From an uncultured Eubacteriales bacterium (GTDB taxonomy: Bacteria > Bacillota > Clostridia > Oscillospirales > CAG-272), in assembly GCA_900547725.1 (NCBI GenBank), contig URHR01000028.1, positions 1 to 23,874 on the forward strand: 23,874 nucleotides of DNA. The letters are read 5' to 3'. Below are positions 15,690-23,701 of this stretch, one piece after another. The notes under the pieces were generated by a model. That model had not been told where the DNA came from, did not search any database, and saw nothing but the letters and a program-made list of their open reading frames with translations. Each line of letters starts with the position of its first letter. The stretch's first letter is position 1. The position numbers and the translations under genes were made by a program.

Positions 15690-16639
15690 ATGAAAGATTA
15701 TACCACAAAAAAGCGCTATTGTCCACACCTTTTGGAAACAAAATTGCACGCAGTGGAAATTTATCGGCAAACAAAGAACATTTCTTTCGTCTGTCGGCGG
15801 TATCACATCTCAAAAGCCTCCCTGATGCGCCGGAATCACGCCTATGACGGAACAAAGGAATCCTTGCAAAACAAATCCCACAAACCGCATACTCCGCACC
15901 CCAACGCCCACACCGAACAGGAATTGAAGTGGATTTGCGATTACCACCGCCGGAATCCGAACATCTCCGTCTGCGAACTGTACGGAAAGCTACGGGAAGA
16001 CAAAGCCTACCGCCATCATCCCGATTCTCTATACCGCGTATTCGTCCGTCTCGGATTCAGGAAGAAACCCGAATCCACAAAGAAAAAGTCCAAACACACC
16101 GGAACATACGATACACCGACCTCTATCGGCGAAAAGTGGCAAACGGATGTCAAATATGTGCCGAATGCCTGTTATTCCGGCAAGGATGGGAGAAATTCTA
16201 TCCAATATACGGTCATAGAGAAAGCGTCCCGAAAACGGCTTCTCTGTGCATATGAGGAACACAGCAGCTTTTCACCGTAGACTTCCTCAAGCGGGCGATT
16301 CTGTTCTTCGGCTATGCTCCGGGTATCCTGCAAACAGATAACGGCGGGGAGTTTACGCATCCGTCTAAAACAAGCCGCATCCACCCCTTGGATGTGTTTT
16401 GCAGCAGATACCGCATCCGGAACAAATTGATCCGACCGCGGACACCGTGGCATAACGGAAAAGTGGAAAGGAGTCATCGGAACGACCAAGAACGATTTTA
16501 CAATGATCTGCGCTTCTATTCCTTCTCTGACCTGCAGACGCAGATGAAGCGGTATTTGTACCGTTCCAACAACATTCCCATGGCGGTTCTCGGATGGAAA
16601 AGTCCGAATCAGGTTCAAAAGGTCCTTGGCGGGCGATGA
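15690..16639 (+). pseudogene. IS481-like DDE transposase, frameshifted
   Basis: The first frame (15690-16280) gives an N-terminal helix-turn-helix region (VCRRYHISKASLMRR) and the start of the rve/DDE domain, with the first catalytic Asp in GEKWQTDVKYVP. It stops at TAG 16278-16280. The second frame, re-entered by a -1 shift around 16268-16274, continues with the second Asp in LQTDNGGEFT and the catalytic Glu region HNGKVERSHR, ending at 16639. Restoring one A before ACCGTAGAC would rejoin the frames. No standard slippery heptamer is visible there, so this is probably an inactivating deletion, or a sequencing error, rather than programmed frameshifting. Confidence 0.85.
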
Positions 16640-16691
16640 TCTCTCCTCGACGCGCCGCCCTGATTCCTTGAGCTTGATTATTTTTTCATCT

Positions 16692-16704
16692 TTTTGGTCT
16701 CACA
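16692..16704 (-). repeat. Right terminal inverted repeat of the IS element
   Basis: TTTTGGTCTCACA, the exact reverse complement of the left end at 15593-15605. Confidence 0.85.
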
Positions 16705-16757
16705 TCATTGACAAATATACAGTTCCGAAAAAATTTTTACCTGTTTCTCATCGAAAT

Positions 16758-16967
16758 TCAAGCACCTACTTTGCCAGAAAATTCAAACCTCCTGACCTGC
16801 TTCAGAATCCGAAAGATCTGTTGTTGATAAAGATCTTCGTCAAGCCGACCGTTCGCATAGGAATACTTTCGGATCAAAGGCTGATAGAAATTGAGCAAGC
16901 GATCCAAAGCCTTCAGATCTCCTTGAATTGCTCCGTTCAGCACACTTTCAAAATCCTGCTGCGTCAT
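16758..16967 (-). CDS. Orphan HTH_16-like small protein of conjugative-element type
   Basis: 69 residues. The stretch ALDRLLNFYQPLIRKYSY followed by GRLDEDLYQQQIFRILKQV resembles the short helix-turn-helix (HTH_16) proteins of Tn916-like conjugative transposons, which look like a sigma region 2 fragment. The ATG is preceded by GGGGACGGAAC, giving a plausible ribosome site. No other conjugation, integrase or excision gene is near, so it is probably a remnant of a lost element. It lies 53 bases from the right IS end and downstream of a truncated peptidase gene. Its function alone is unknown; a regulatory role is the family expectation. Confidence 0.65.
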   Translation of the reverse strand: MTQQDFESVLNGAIQGDLKALDRLLNFYQPLIRKYSYANGRLDEDLYQQQIFRILKQVRRFEFSGKVGA

Positions 16968-17066
16968 GTTCCGTCCCCTTCCTGCAACGCATTGCGCAAC
17001 GCCCAAAGCGCAAGAGAATGCTTGTTATAAACATTCTGGAGTGTGCAATGCTGCTCCAGTGCGATC

Positions 17067-17285
17067 TCATCTGCGGTTTACTTTTTCACATAGATTCGGA
17101 CCAATACATCCCGCCCTGCCGCACGGCTTCGGCTCATAGCCCATTTTTTCCAATTCGGACCGCACGTAAGGCAACGTATCCCGCAAATCAAAGCCCGTCT
17201 CCGCGTGGGCGTGCAAATGCCTCCGCACAGCTATGATATCCGATTTCAGCTCTGCCGCTTCCCGTTTCAGTCCCTCTGCCCTCAT
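17067..17285 (-). pseudogene. N-terminal fragment of an M20 metallopeptidase/amidohydrolase
   Basis: 72 residues. The first 60 or so match the start of M20 amidohydrolases: IIAVRRHLHAHAETGFDLRDTLPYVRSELEKMGY, then a CGRAGCIG segment where the family has a Gly-rich turn. After that the frame runs through unrelated residues to a stop. Complete members have roughly 380-400 residues, so most of the metal-binding and dimerisation domains are missing. The promoter (17312-17340) and ribosome site (GGGAG, seven bases before the ATG) remain intact. It looks like a deletion endpoint next to mobile-element remains. Confidence 0.75.
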
Positions 17286-17311
17286 TTGGTTGCTCCCTTC
17301 GTTTTTTCTTT

Positions 17312-17340
17312 AGTATAACACAATCCGACCGAAAAATCAA
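17312..17340 (-). promoter_or_regulatory. Promoter of the truncated M20 gene
   Basis: Minus strand TTGATT (17335-17340), a 17-base spacer and TATACT (17312-17317). It should still transcribe the stump and perhaps the HTH_16 gene behind it. Confidence 0.65.
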
Positions 17341-17378
17341 CCGCACAGACACAATCAAGCAAAAAAGTGTCTTGCAAA

Positions 17379-17388
17379 GTCTGCAGAC
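17379..17388. repeat. Perfect palindrome between divergent genes
   Basis: GTCTGCAGAC, a perfect 10-bp palindrome about 90 bases upstream of the nucleoside hydrolase -10 box. The surrounding TTGCAAAGT...GCAGAC pattern recurs at 23766-23780 in the bioY leader. It could be an operator or part of a dispersed repeat. Confidence 0.35.
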
Positions 17389-17474
17389 CCCTTTACGGTT
17401 CCGTTCTTTTTCATTACATTTCGCGGACACTTTTCCGCAGAGGCGCAAAAGGACTGGCAAAACGCGCGAAAGTA

Positions 17475-17483
17475 TGCTATACT
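17475..17483 (+). promoter_or_regulatory. Extended -10 promoter of the nucleoside hydrolase gene
   Basis: TGCTATACT, an extended -10 element (TGn plus TATACT at 17478-17483). The -35 position at a 17-base spacing reads TGGCAA, which is weak. Confidence 0.55.
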
Positions 17484-17512
17484 ATCACAAAATAAAGAAG
17501 TCGAGGTATTGT

Positions 17513-18433
17513 ATGGAACGCGGACAATTTGTCGGGAAACGGATTCCCGTCATTCTCGATACGGACATCGGAAACGATATTGACGACACTTGGGCGCTGG
17601 TCTTTGCGCTTTTGCGCAACGAATTGGACATCCGCTTGGTAACAACCGTACTCGGTGACCCGATTTATTCCGCCAAGCTGATTGCCAAGCTGGTGCAGGT
17701 CTGCGGAAAGGCTCCGATTGACATCGGGCTTGGAAAAAGCGGTCCCGAGCCTGCGCGATACCAGGGCGCATGGGTGGCGGACTATGACCTCTCCTCCTAT
17801 GGCGGTAAAATTTACGGGGACGGTGTGGCAAGAATGCTGGAGGTCATACACGAATGCACGGAGACCGTCACAATTCTCGGCATGGGTCCCTGCACCAATC
17901 TTGCCGAGGCACTCCGCCGCGACCCACGCATTGCGGAAAAGGTGCGCGTCATTTCGATTTTCGGCGGACTGTTCCGCGGCTATTTCGGTCCCGAGCCCTG
18001 CGCCGAATATAATGTACATCAGGACATGGAGGCGGCAAAAGCCGTGCTTGCGGGCTATCCACATCTGCTCATCTCCCCCATCGACACCTTTTTTGACATG
18101 GTGCTGGACGGGGAGCGGTTGGAACGGATCAGGCGCATGCGCGACCGGAGCGCCCCGGTTCGCGCAGTCCTCGAGAACTTTGACATCTGGGCTGACAGCT
18201 ACCCGCTTTGGCGGGACAAGCCCCGCGACCGCACCTCCGAACTTTGCGACGCGCTCCCCGTCTACCTTGCAATCACCAACGAGGGGCTTATCAACCGAAC
18301 CTACCGTCTGGAGATCGCCGAAAAGGGTCTGACAAGGGTCTCCGATACGGGAATTCCCGTAAAGGTCGCAATCGAATGGAGCGACAGGGACCGTATGCTG
18401 GATTTTCTGACCGATACCTTATGCGAAGGCTGA
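17513..18433 (+). CDS. Inosine-uridine preferring nucleoside hydrolase family protein
   Basis: 306 residues, the usual length. It should cleave the N-glycosidic bond of a nucleoside to free base and ribose. The N-terminal calcium/ribose-binding cluster is LDTDIGNDIDD (D16, D18, D22, D24, D25). GPCTNLAEAL (125-134) corresponds to the family GPLTNLA motif, EYNVHQD (165-171) to the sugar-binding E-N segment, and D246 in LCDALPV to the distal metal-binding Asp. Substrate choice cannot be predicted. GAGG lies six bases before ATG 17513; an in-frame extension upstream crosses the promoter. It is a single-gene unit with its own terminator. Proximity to purine and pyrimidine synthesis genes fits a salvage role (inference). 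Confidence 0.9.
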   Translation: MERGQFVGKRIPVILDTDIGNDIDDTWALVFALLRNELDIRLVTTVLGDPIYSAKLIAKLVQVCGKAPIDIGLGKSGPEPARYQGAWVADYDLSSYGGKIYGDGVARMLEVIHECTETVTILGMGPCTNLAEALRRDPRIAEKVRVISIFGGLFRGYFGPEPCAEYNVHQDMEAAKAVLAGYPHLLISPIDTFFDMVLDGERLERIRRMRDRSAPVRAVLENFDIWADSYPLWRDKPRDRTSELCDALPVYLAITNEGLINRTYRLEIAEKGLTRVSDTGIPVKVAIEWSDRDRMLDFLTDTLCEG

Positions 18434-18467
18434 AAAAGGCGCACAGGCATTGCCTGTGCGCCTTTTT
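18433..18467 (+). terminator. Strong terminator after the nucleoside hydrolase gene
   Basis: A perfect 16-bp stem (18433-18448 with 18452-18467) with a 3-base ATT loop, GC-rich in the middle and ending in TTTTT. It begins on the last base of the TGA stop codon. Confidence 0.92.
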
Positions 18468-18819
18468 CTACCGGAGTTTTGTGAGCATGTTTATATCTTT
18501 TTGGCTCTTTTTTTGCTTTTGCAAAAAATATTATACCTTACCCGCCGTGAGGATTGTGCAACCGGAAAGATCGCAGATGCAGAGTATATTGCTTGGATGG
18601 AAAGCTGTTTTCCGAATCGGACAAAAACAAGATAAAACAGAAAGATAGCCCCGCTTGTTGAATTTAAGCATTCAAACAAGAGAGGCTATCTCTTTTTTTG
18701 ATTATCGCAGGAATCAGGGTTTGGAGGGGCTATGCGGTATCAAAAATGGTATCATTTTTGACCCGACCTCTTGAAAGCTCGCAAAAGCTCTTTTTTTCTC
18801 GCTTTTCCGAGGCAGTTTC
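18468..18819. other. Intergenic stretch without a supported gene
   Basis: About 350 bases between convergent genes. It contains an AT-rich part with TATTATACC near 18530, short open frames with no recognisable similarity, a long terminator-like hairpin (18643-18699), and an AT-rich inverted repeat TCAAAAATG/CATTTTTGA (18740-18748 with 18753-18761). The presence of a rightward terminator with no gene in front of it leaves room for a small RNA or the tail of a lost gene. Confidence 0.5.
18643..18699. terminator. Long hairpin terminator, possibly bidirectional
   Basis: AGATAGCC (18643-18650) pairs with GGCTATCT (18684-18691), and inside it CTTGTTGAAT pairs with ATTCAAACAAG with one bulged A, around a TTAAGC loop. 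Rightward it is followed by seven T; leftward by TTTCTGTTTT. It could end leftward guaA transcripts about 120 bases after the guaA stop. Confidence 0.7.
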
Positions 18820-20349
18820 TTATTCCCACTCAATCGTCGCAGGCGGTTTGCCCGTAATATCGTAGACCACGCGACCCGCGCCCTTGACCTCGTTGACGAT
18901 TCTTGCCGAGGCAACGCCGAGCACCTCATGCGGTACGGGGACGTACTCGCAGGTCATGAAGTCCGAGGTCTTGACCGCACGCAGAGCGATGGTATAGTCG
19001 TAGGTGCGGAAATCTCCCACCACGCCGACCGAATGGGTATTGGTCAGCACCGCGAAATACTGGTCGGCTTTGATGCCGTGCTTATCCATCTCCTCGCGGA
19101 AGATGGCGTCCGCGTCGCGCAGAATCTCCAGCTTCTCGGGGGTCAGTTCTCCGATCACCCGCACGCCAAGCCCGGGTCCCGGGAACGGCTGACGGCTGAC
19201 AAGCGCCTCGGGCAGTCCCAACTGACGTCCCAATGCGCGCACTTCATCCTTGAACAGTCCGCGCAACGGCTCCACCACGCCGATAAACTTCATGTCCTTC
19301 GGCAGTCCGCCCACATTGTGATGGCTCTTGATGGTTGCTGCTTTGTTTCCGCCCGACTCGATAACGTCCGGATAGATCGTTCCCTGCGCCAGATATTTGA
19401 CATCGGGCAACTTGTTCGATTCTTCCTCAAAGGTTCGCACAAATTCCGCACCGATGATCTTCCGCTTCTGCTCGGGGTCGGTCACGCCCTTCAGCTTGGA
19501 AAGGAAGCGCTCCGCCGCGTTGACGCGGATGAAGTGCAGGTCGCGATTCCTGAACGCCGCTTCCACCTCGTCCCCTTCGTTCTTCCGCATCAGTCCGTGA
19601 TCCACAAAGATGCAGTGCAACTGCCCCGGAATTGCCTTGGACAGGAGCGCCGCGCAGACCGAGGAGTCCACGCCACCCGAAAGTCCCAACAGGACGTGTG
19701 CATTTCCTACCTGCTCCCGCGCCGCCGCGATCAGCTGCGCTTCCAGATCACGCAGATTGTAATCGCCGGTTGCGCCGCAGACTTCGTAAAGGAAGTTGCG
19801 GATCATAGGCGTTCCGTTCGGCGTGCTTTCGACCTCCGGATGGAACTGCACGCCAAAGAGACGGCGTTCGGTATTCTGAATTGCCGCATTCGGGCAATCT
19901 TTGGTGTGCGCTACCGAGGTAAAGCCTTCCGGCAGAACCGTAATGCGGTCGGTGTGGCTCATCAGACCGATCTGTTCCGCCGCCAGACCGTGGAACATCA
20001 CCGCCGTCGGATCGACCGTCATCGGGGTCTTGCCGTATTCGCTTACCGGGCACGGCTCAACCGTTCCGCCCGTGGACCACGCCAACAGCTGCGTTCCGTA
20101 GCAGATTCCGAGAACCGGAATGCCCATGTTGAAAATTTCCTTGTCGCAATGCGGCGATGCGGGATCGTAAACGCTGTTCGGTCCGCCGGTCAGAATGATG
20201 CCGATCGGCGCAAGGCTTCGGATTTCGTCAATCGTGATGCGATCTCCGGGCTTGACAACCGAATAGACATTGCACTCCCGCACACGGCGCGCGATCAGTT
20301 CCTTATACTGCCCGCCGAAGTCGAGAATCAGAACGATCTGTGATGCCAT
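18820..20349 (-). CDS. guaA: GMP synthase (glutamine-hydrolysing)
   Basis: 509 residues, full length. It aminates XMP to GMP using glutamine and ATP. The N-terminal class I glutamine amidotransferase domain has nucleophile C83 in GICYGTQ, with H170 and E172 (QFHPEVE). The ATP-pyrophosphatase domain has the PP-loop LSGGVDSS (223-230). The C-terminal dimerisation domain ends in the family signature TGKPPATIEWE. The ribosome site AGGGGG precedes the ATG. It is the last gene of the bioY-purB-purA-guaA cluster, 11 bases after purA. No guaB is in the window. Confidence 0.97.
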   Translation of the reverse strand: MASQIVLILDFGGQYKELIARRVRECNVYSVVKPGDRITIDEIRSLAPIGIILTGGPNSVYDPASPHCDKEIFNMGIPVLGICYGTQLLAWSTGGTVEPCPVSEYGKTPMTVDPTAVMFHGLAAEQIGLMSHTDRITVLPEGFTSVAHTKDCPNAAIQNTERRLFGVQFHPEVESTPNGTPMIRNFLYEVCGATGDYNLRDLEAQLIAAAREQVGNAHVLLGLSGGVDSSVCAALLSKAIPGQLHCIFVDHGLMRKNEGDEVEAAFRNRDLHFIRVNAAERFLSKLKGVTDPEQKRKIIGAEFVRTFEEESNKLPDVKYLAQGTIYPDVIESGGNKAATIKSHHNVGGLPKDMKFIGVVEPLRGLFKDEVRALGRQLGLPEALVSRQPFPGPGLGVRVIGELTPEKLEILRDADAIFREEMDKHGIKADQYFAVLTNTHSVGVVGDFRTYDYTIALRAVKTSDFMTCEYVPVPHEVLGVASARIVNEVKGAGRVVYDITGKPPATIEWE

Positions 20350-20360
20350 ACCCTTCCCCC

Positions 20361-21629
20361 TCAGTTCTTTTTGACGTATTCGTCTCTGCCCGCACCGACA
20401 GAAACATAGGTGATCTTACATCCAACCGCCTTTTCCAGATACTCCACGTAGTCCTTCGCCGCCTGCGGCAGGGATTCCCATGTTCTGCAGCCCGACACGT
20501 CGCCAAAGCCCTTGACATACTCAATCACCGGCTTGGCGCGGTTGAGGCGCTCGCCCGTCGGGAAGTTGACGGTACGCTCGCCGTCCACTTCATAAGCCAC
20601 GCAGACGGGAATGCGATCCAGATAGGACAGCACGTCCAGCTTGGTCAGCGCAATCTCGGTAGCTCCCTGAACGCGCACGCCGTAGCGCGACGCGGGAACA
20701 TCGAAAGGACCTACGCGGCGCGGTCTGCCGGTTGCTGCGCCGTACTCGCCGCCCGCTTTGCGGAGCGCTTCCGCCTCGTCGCCGAACAGCTCAACCGTGA
20801 ACGGTCCTTCCCCCACGCAGGTGGAGTACGCCTTCATGATGCCGATGGTATCGGTCAGCTGTGCGCCGGGAATGCCCGCGCCGATCGGGGCATATGCCGC
20901 GATGGTCGAAGAGGACGAGGTATAGGGATAAATGCCGAGGTCGATATCACGAAGTGCGCCGAGCTGTGCCTCGAACATAATGTTCTTGCCCGCGTCGATG
21001 GCATTGTGCAGATACTCCGAAACATTGGTGATATACGGAATGAGTTGCGTTCCGTAGGTGCGAAGCCAATCCATCATATCCTCCGCCTTGACCGGCTCGT
21101 GACCGTATCCCGTGACGGTGATGTTCTTCCACTCCACAATGTCGCTCACCTTCCCGGCGATGTGGTCGAGGTGCAACAGATCCTCCATGCGGAGCGCCTT
21201 CTTCATGTACTTGTCGGCATAGACCGGCGCAATGCCGCGGCGGGTAGAACCGAACTTTTTGTCCGCCAACCGTTCCTCTTCCATGCAGTCCATCAACTTG
21301 TGATACGGCATGCAGATGATTGCCTTGTCGCTGATCTTGAGGTTTTCGGGCGAGATGTGAATGCCCTTTTCGGTCAGTCTGCCGATCTCTCCGACCAGAT
21401 GCTCGAGGTCAATCACCATTCCGTTCCCCATGACGTTCACCGTGGAATCGCGGAGAATACCGGACGGAAGCAGATTCAGAATAAACTTGCCCTTGTCGTT
21501 GACAACAGTATGTCCCGCGTTGTTCCCGCCCTGATAGCGGCAGATAATGTCATAATCCGAGGACAGCAGGTCGACCATACGACCCTTTCCCTCGTCTCCC
21601 CAGTTGATTCCGACAATTGAAGTAAGCAT
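20361..21629 (-). CDS. purA: Adenylosuccinate synthetase
   Basis: 422 residues, full length. It condenses IMP and aspartate with GTP to adenylosuccinate, the first step of the AMP branch. The GTP-binding P-loop is NWGDEGKGR (9-17) and the catalytic His is H40 in NNAGHTVV. The IMP-binding segments GTTRRGI-like (STRRGIAP) and GRPRRVGPFD are present. The N-terminus has NWGDEGKG where many enzymes have QWGDEGKG, which should not matter. GGAAGG lies eight bases before the ATG. It lies between purB (51-base gap) and guaA (11-base gap). Confidence 0.97.
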   Translation of the reverse strand: MLTSIVGINWGDEGKGRMVDLLSSDYDIICRYQGGNNAGHTVVNDKGKFILNLLPSGILRDSTVNVMGNGMVIDLEHLVGEIGRLTEKGIHISPENLKISDKAIICMPYHKLMDCMEEERLADKKFGSTRRGIAPVYADKYMKKALRMEDLLHLDHIAGKVSDIVEWKNITVTGYGHEPVKAEDMMDWLRTYGTQLIPYITNVSEYLHNAIDAGKNIMFEAQLGALRDIDLGIYPYTSSSSTIAAYAPIGAGIPGAQLTDTIGIMKAYSTCVGEGPFTVELFGDEAEALRKAGGEYGAATGRPRRVGPFDVPASRYGVRVQGATEIALTKLDVLSYLDRIPVCVAYEVDGERTVNFPTGERLNRAKPVIEYVKGFGDVSGCRTWESLPQAAKDYVEYLEKAVGCKITYVSVGAGRDEYVKKN

Positions 21630-21680
21630 TTGAAGTACCTTCCTTTATATTTTTATTGAAAATATACGATATCGGGTCGG

Positions 21681-23114
21681 TCAGACATTGACCTGCGCGT
21701 CCGAAGCCTCGGCAAGAACGTCCGCGTTTTCGGCAAGAACCGCGCGCACCTCGCGCAGATAATCGGTCACCTGCTCCGGGGCAATTCCCGTGAAGTTGCT
21801 TGTCCGGATGATTTCATCCACCGTTGCGCGGTCAAGTCCGAACGCAGGATCTGCGGCAATACGGTCAAGCAGATCGTTGTCCGCGCCTTCCTGCTTGATG
21901 GCTTTTCCGACCGCGACCGAATGGCGGCGGATGGCTTCATGCAGGGTCTGGCGGTCGCCGCCGTGCTTGACGCAATACATCAGGATGTTTTCGGTTGCCA
22001 TGAAGGGCAACTCCTCCATCAGATGCTTTTCCATAACCTTGGGATAGATCGTCATCCCGCTGATGACGTTAAGATAAAGAGTCAGAATTCCGTCGGTTGC
22101 AAGGAACGCCTCGGGAATGGTGATGCGGCGGTTTGCCGAATCGTCAAGCGTCCGCTCAAACCATTGCGTTCCCGCAGTCATGGCAGGATTCAGGGCTTCC
22201 GCCATCACAAACCGCGCAAGCGAGGAAATGCGCTCCGAGCGCATCGGATTGCGCTTGTATGCCATTGCGGAAGAACCGACCTGCCCCGCTTCAAACGGCT
22301 CGTCCACTTCTTTCATGTGAGACAGCAGGCGGATATCGCCCGAGAACTTCTGCGCGGACTGCGCAATGCCAGAGAGAACCGACAGCGTGAAGTAATCCAC
22401 CTTTCTGGTGTAGGTCTGTCCGCTGACGGGATAAACCGAAGAGAAGCCCATTTTGGCGGCAATCTTTTTCTCCAGATCGCGCACCTTGTCCGCGTCACCG
22501 TCGAACAGTTCGTAAAAGCTTGCGCCCGTTCCGGTTGTTCCGCGGCATCCGTGCAGACGCAGGCGGGACAGCGTGAAATCGAGACGGTCAAGATCCATCA
22601 TCAGATCCTGCAACCAAAGCGTTGCGCGCTTTCCGACCGTGGTCGGCTGTGCCGCCTGAAAATGGGTATACGCCAACGTTTGCAGATCCTTGTAGCGCTC
22701 GGCAAAATCCGCCAGTGCGGCAATGGTGTGAAGCAGTTGCGCGCGAATGTGCAGAAGCGCGTCCCTCTGGAGAATCAGATCGGTATTGTCTCCGACATAG
22801 CAGCTGGTTGCGCCGAGGTGGATAATCGGCTTTGCGGTCGGGCAGACCTGACCGTAAGCGTAGATATGCGCCATCACATCATGCCGCACCTCCCGCTCGC
22901 GTGCGTCCGCAACGGCAAAGTCAATGTCGTTGACGTGTGCACGCATTTCCGCGATCTGCTCGTCGGTGATGTTCAGCCCCATCTCCTGCTCGCTTTCGGC
23001 AAGCGCGATCCAGAGCTTTCTCCAAGTGGAGAATTTCCGCGCGTCGGAGAAGATCTCCTGCATCTCGCGGCTTGCGTAACGTCGGCACAACGGGTTTTCG
23101 TACTGTTCTCTCAT
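21681..23114 (-). CDS. purB: Adenylosuccinate lyase
   Basis: 477 residues. It splits adenylosuccinate to AMP and fumarate, and SAICAR to AICAR in IMP synthesis. The fumarase/aspartase superfamily signature is GSSAMAYKRNP (280-290). HLGATSCYVGDN (99-110) and THFQAAQPTTVGKR (150-163) are typical active-site regions, the latter with the catalytic His. It resembles the longer PurB type also seen in animals, beyond the roughly 430 residues of the Bacillus enzyme. AAGGAG lies six bases before the ATG. It follows bioY by 32 bases. Confidence 0.96.
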   Translation of the reverse strand: MREQYENPLCRRYASREMQEIFSDARKFSTWRKLWIALAESEQEMGLNITDEQIAEMRAHVNDIDFAVADAREREVRHDVMAHIYAYGQVCPTAKPIIHLGATSCYVGDNTDLILQRDALLHIRAQLLHTIAALADFAERYKDLQTLAYTHFQAAQPTTVGKRATLWLQDLMMDLDRLDFTLSRLRLHGCRGTTGTGASFYELFDGDADKVRDLEKKIAAKMGFSSVYPVSGQTYTRKVDYFTLSVLSGIAQSAQKFSGDIRLLSHMKEVDEPFEAGQVGSSAMAYKRNPMRSERISSLARFVMAEALNPAMTAGTQWFERTLDDSANRRITIPEAFLATDGILTLYLNVISGMTIYPKVMEKHLMEELPFMATENILMYCVKHGGDRQTLHEAIRRHSVAVGKAIKQEGADNDLLDRIAADPAFGLDRATVDEIIRTSNFTGIAPEQVTDYLREVRAVLAENADVLAEASDAQVNV

Positions 23115-23146
23115 GTTTTTCTCCTTACGGTAAACGGTAAAGTGGT

Positions 23147-23701
23147 TCAGCGGCTCAGCAGTTTCATCTTATGAATCACTGCCGCAATCCGCATGGCAAG
23201 CAATATCTTTACGACATCCGGCAGAATAAACGGTACTACGCAACGCATCAGCGCAGTTCCCACGCCGATAGGACCTGTCCCCTTCATATAAGCAATGACA
23301 TACCACGCAGTTCCGAATGCATAGCAGACTGCGAGGCACACCGCCATGATTCCGAAGCGAACCGCAGGGTGCTCGGTACGGACAACCGAAGTCAGAAGCC
23401 AGAACAGCATTGCCATCGGGATAAAGCCGACGATATAACCGCCCGTTGTTCCGAGCAGAACGCCGACGCCCGCTTTGAAGCCCGAAAAAACAGGTACTCC
23501 GACCGCGCCGAGCAGGATATACAGGAACACGCAGATCGTCCCCTTCTGTCCGCCCAGTGTACATAGCGCCAGAAAGACCCCGAACACCTGCATGGTGATC
23601 GGAACCCACGGCAACGGGATGGTAATCCACGAGCAGACGACCATCAGCGCCACAAACAGCGCCATTTGCGCGATATCGCGCGTTGCAATTCTTTTTGTCA
23701 T
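23147..23701 (-). CDS. bioY: BioY biotin transporter (ECF S component)
   Basis: 184 residues with about six hydrophobic membrane segments. Family marks are TMQVFGVFLAL (36-46), the loop VGVPVFSGFKAGVGVLLG followed by TTGGY (67-89, where the common form is GPTGGY), and PFILPDVVKILLA (157-169) near the C-terminus. It binds biotin in the membrane and normally works with shared ECF energy-coupling subunits, which are not in this window. ATG 23701 has AGGAG four bases upstream; the in-frame extension to 23770 runs through leader hairpins. It is the first gene before purB, only 32 bases away, so the two are probably co-transcribed. Confidence 0.93.
   Translation of the reverse strand: MTKRIATRDIAQMALFVALMVVCSWITIPLPWVPITMQVFGVFLALCTLGGQKGTICVFLYILLGAVGVPVFSGFKAGVGVLLGTTGGYIVGFIPMAMLFWLLTSVVRTEHPAVRFGIMAVCLAVCYAFGTAWYVIAYMKGTGPIGVGTALMRCVVPFILPDVVKILLAMRIAAVIHKMKLLSR

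Larger units (their letters stand above)
15593..16704. mobile_element. IS481-like insertion sequence, 1112 bp
   Basis: Bounded by 13-bp perfect terminal inverted repeats TGTGAGACCAAAA, starting TGT and ending ACA as in the IS481 family. It contains one transposase frame of the expected size. No clear target-site duplication is visible in the flanks (ACAATAGG on the left, TCATTGAC on the right), so the element is either old or was involved in a rearrangement. It sits directly upstream of the pyr promoter. Confidence 0.85.

Noticed and set aside
16262..16280. Programmed -1 frameshift in the transposase
   Set aside because: The region reads AGC TTT TCA CCG TAG in frame, with no X-XXY-YYZ heptamer and no obvious stimulatory structure; IS481-family transposases are normally a single frame.
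18450..18635. Plus-strand 61-codon open frame after the nucleoside hydrolase
   Set aside because: It begins inside the terminator hairpin, has no ribosome site and shows no similarity I recognise.
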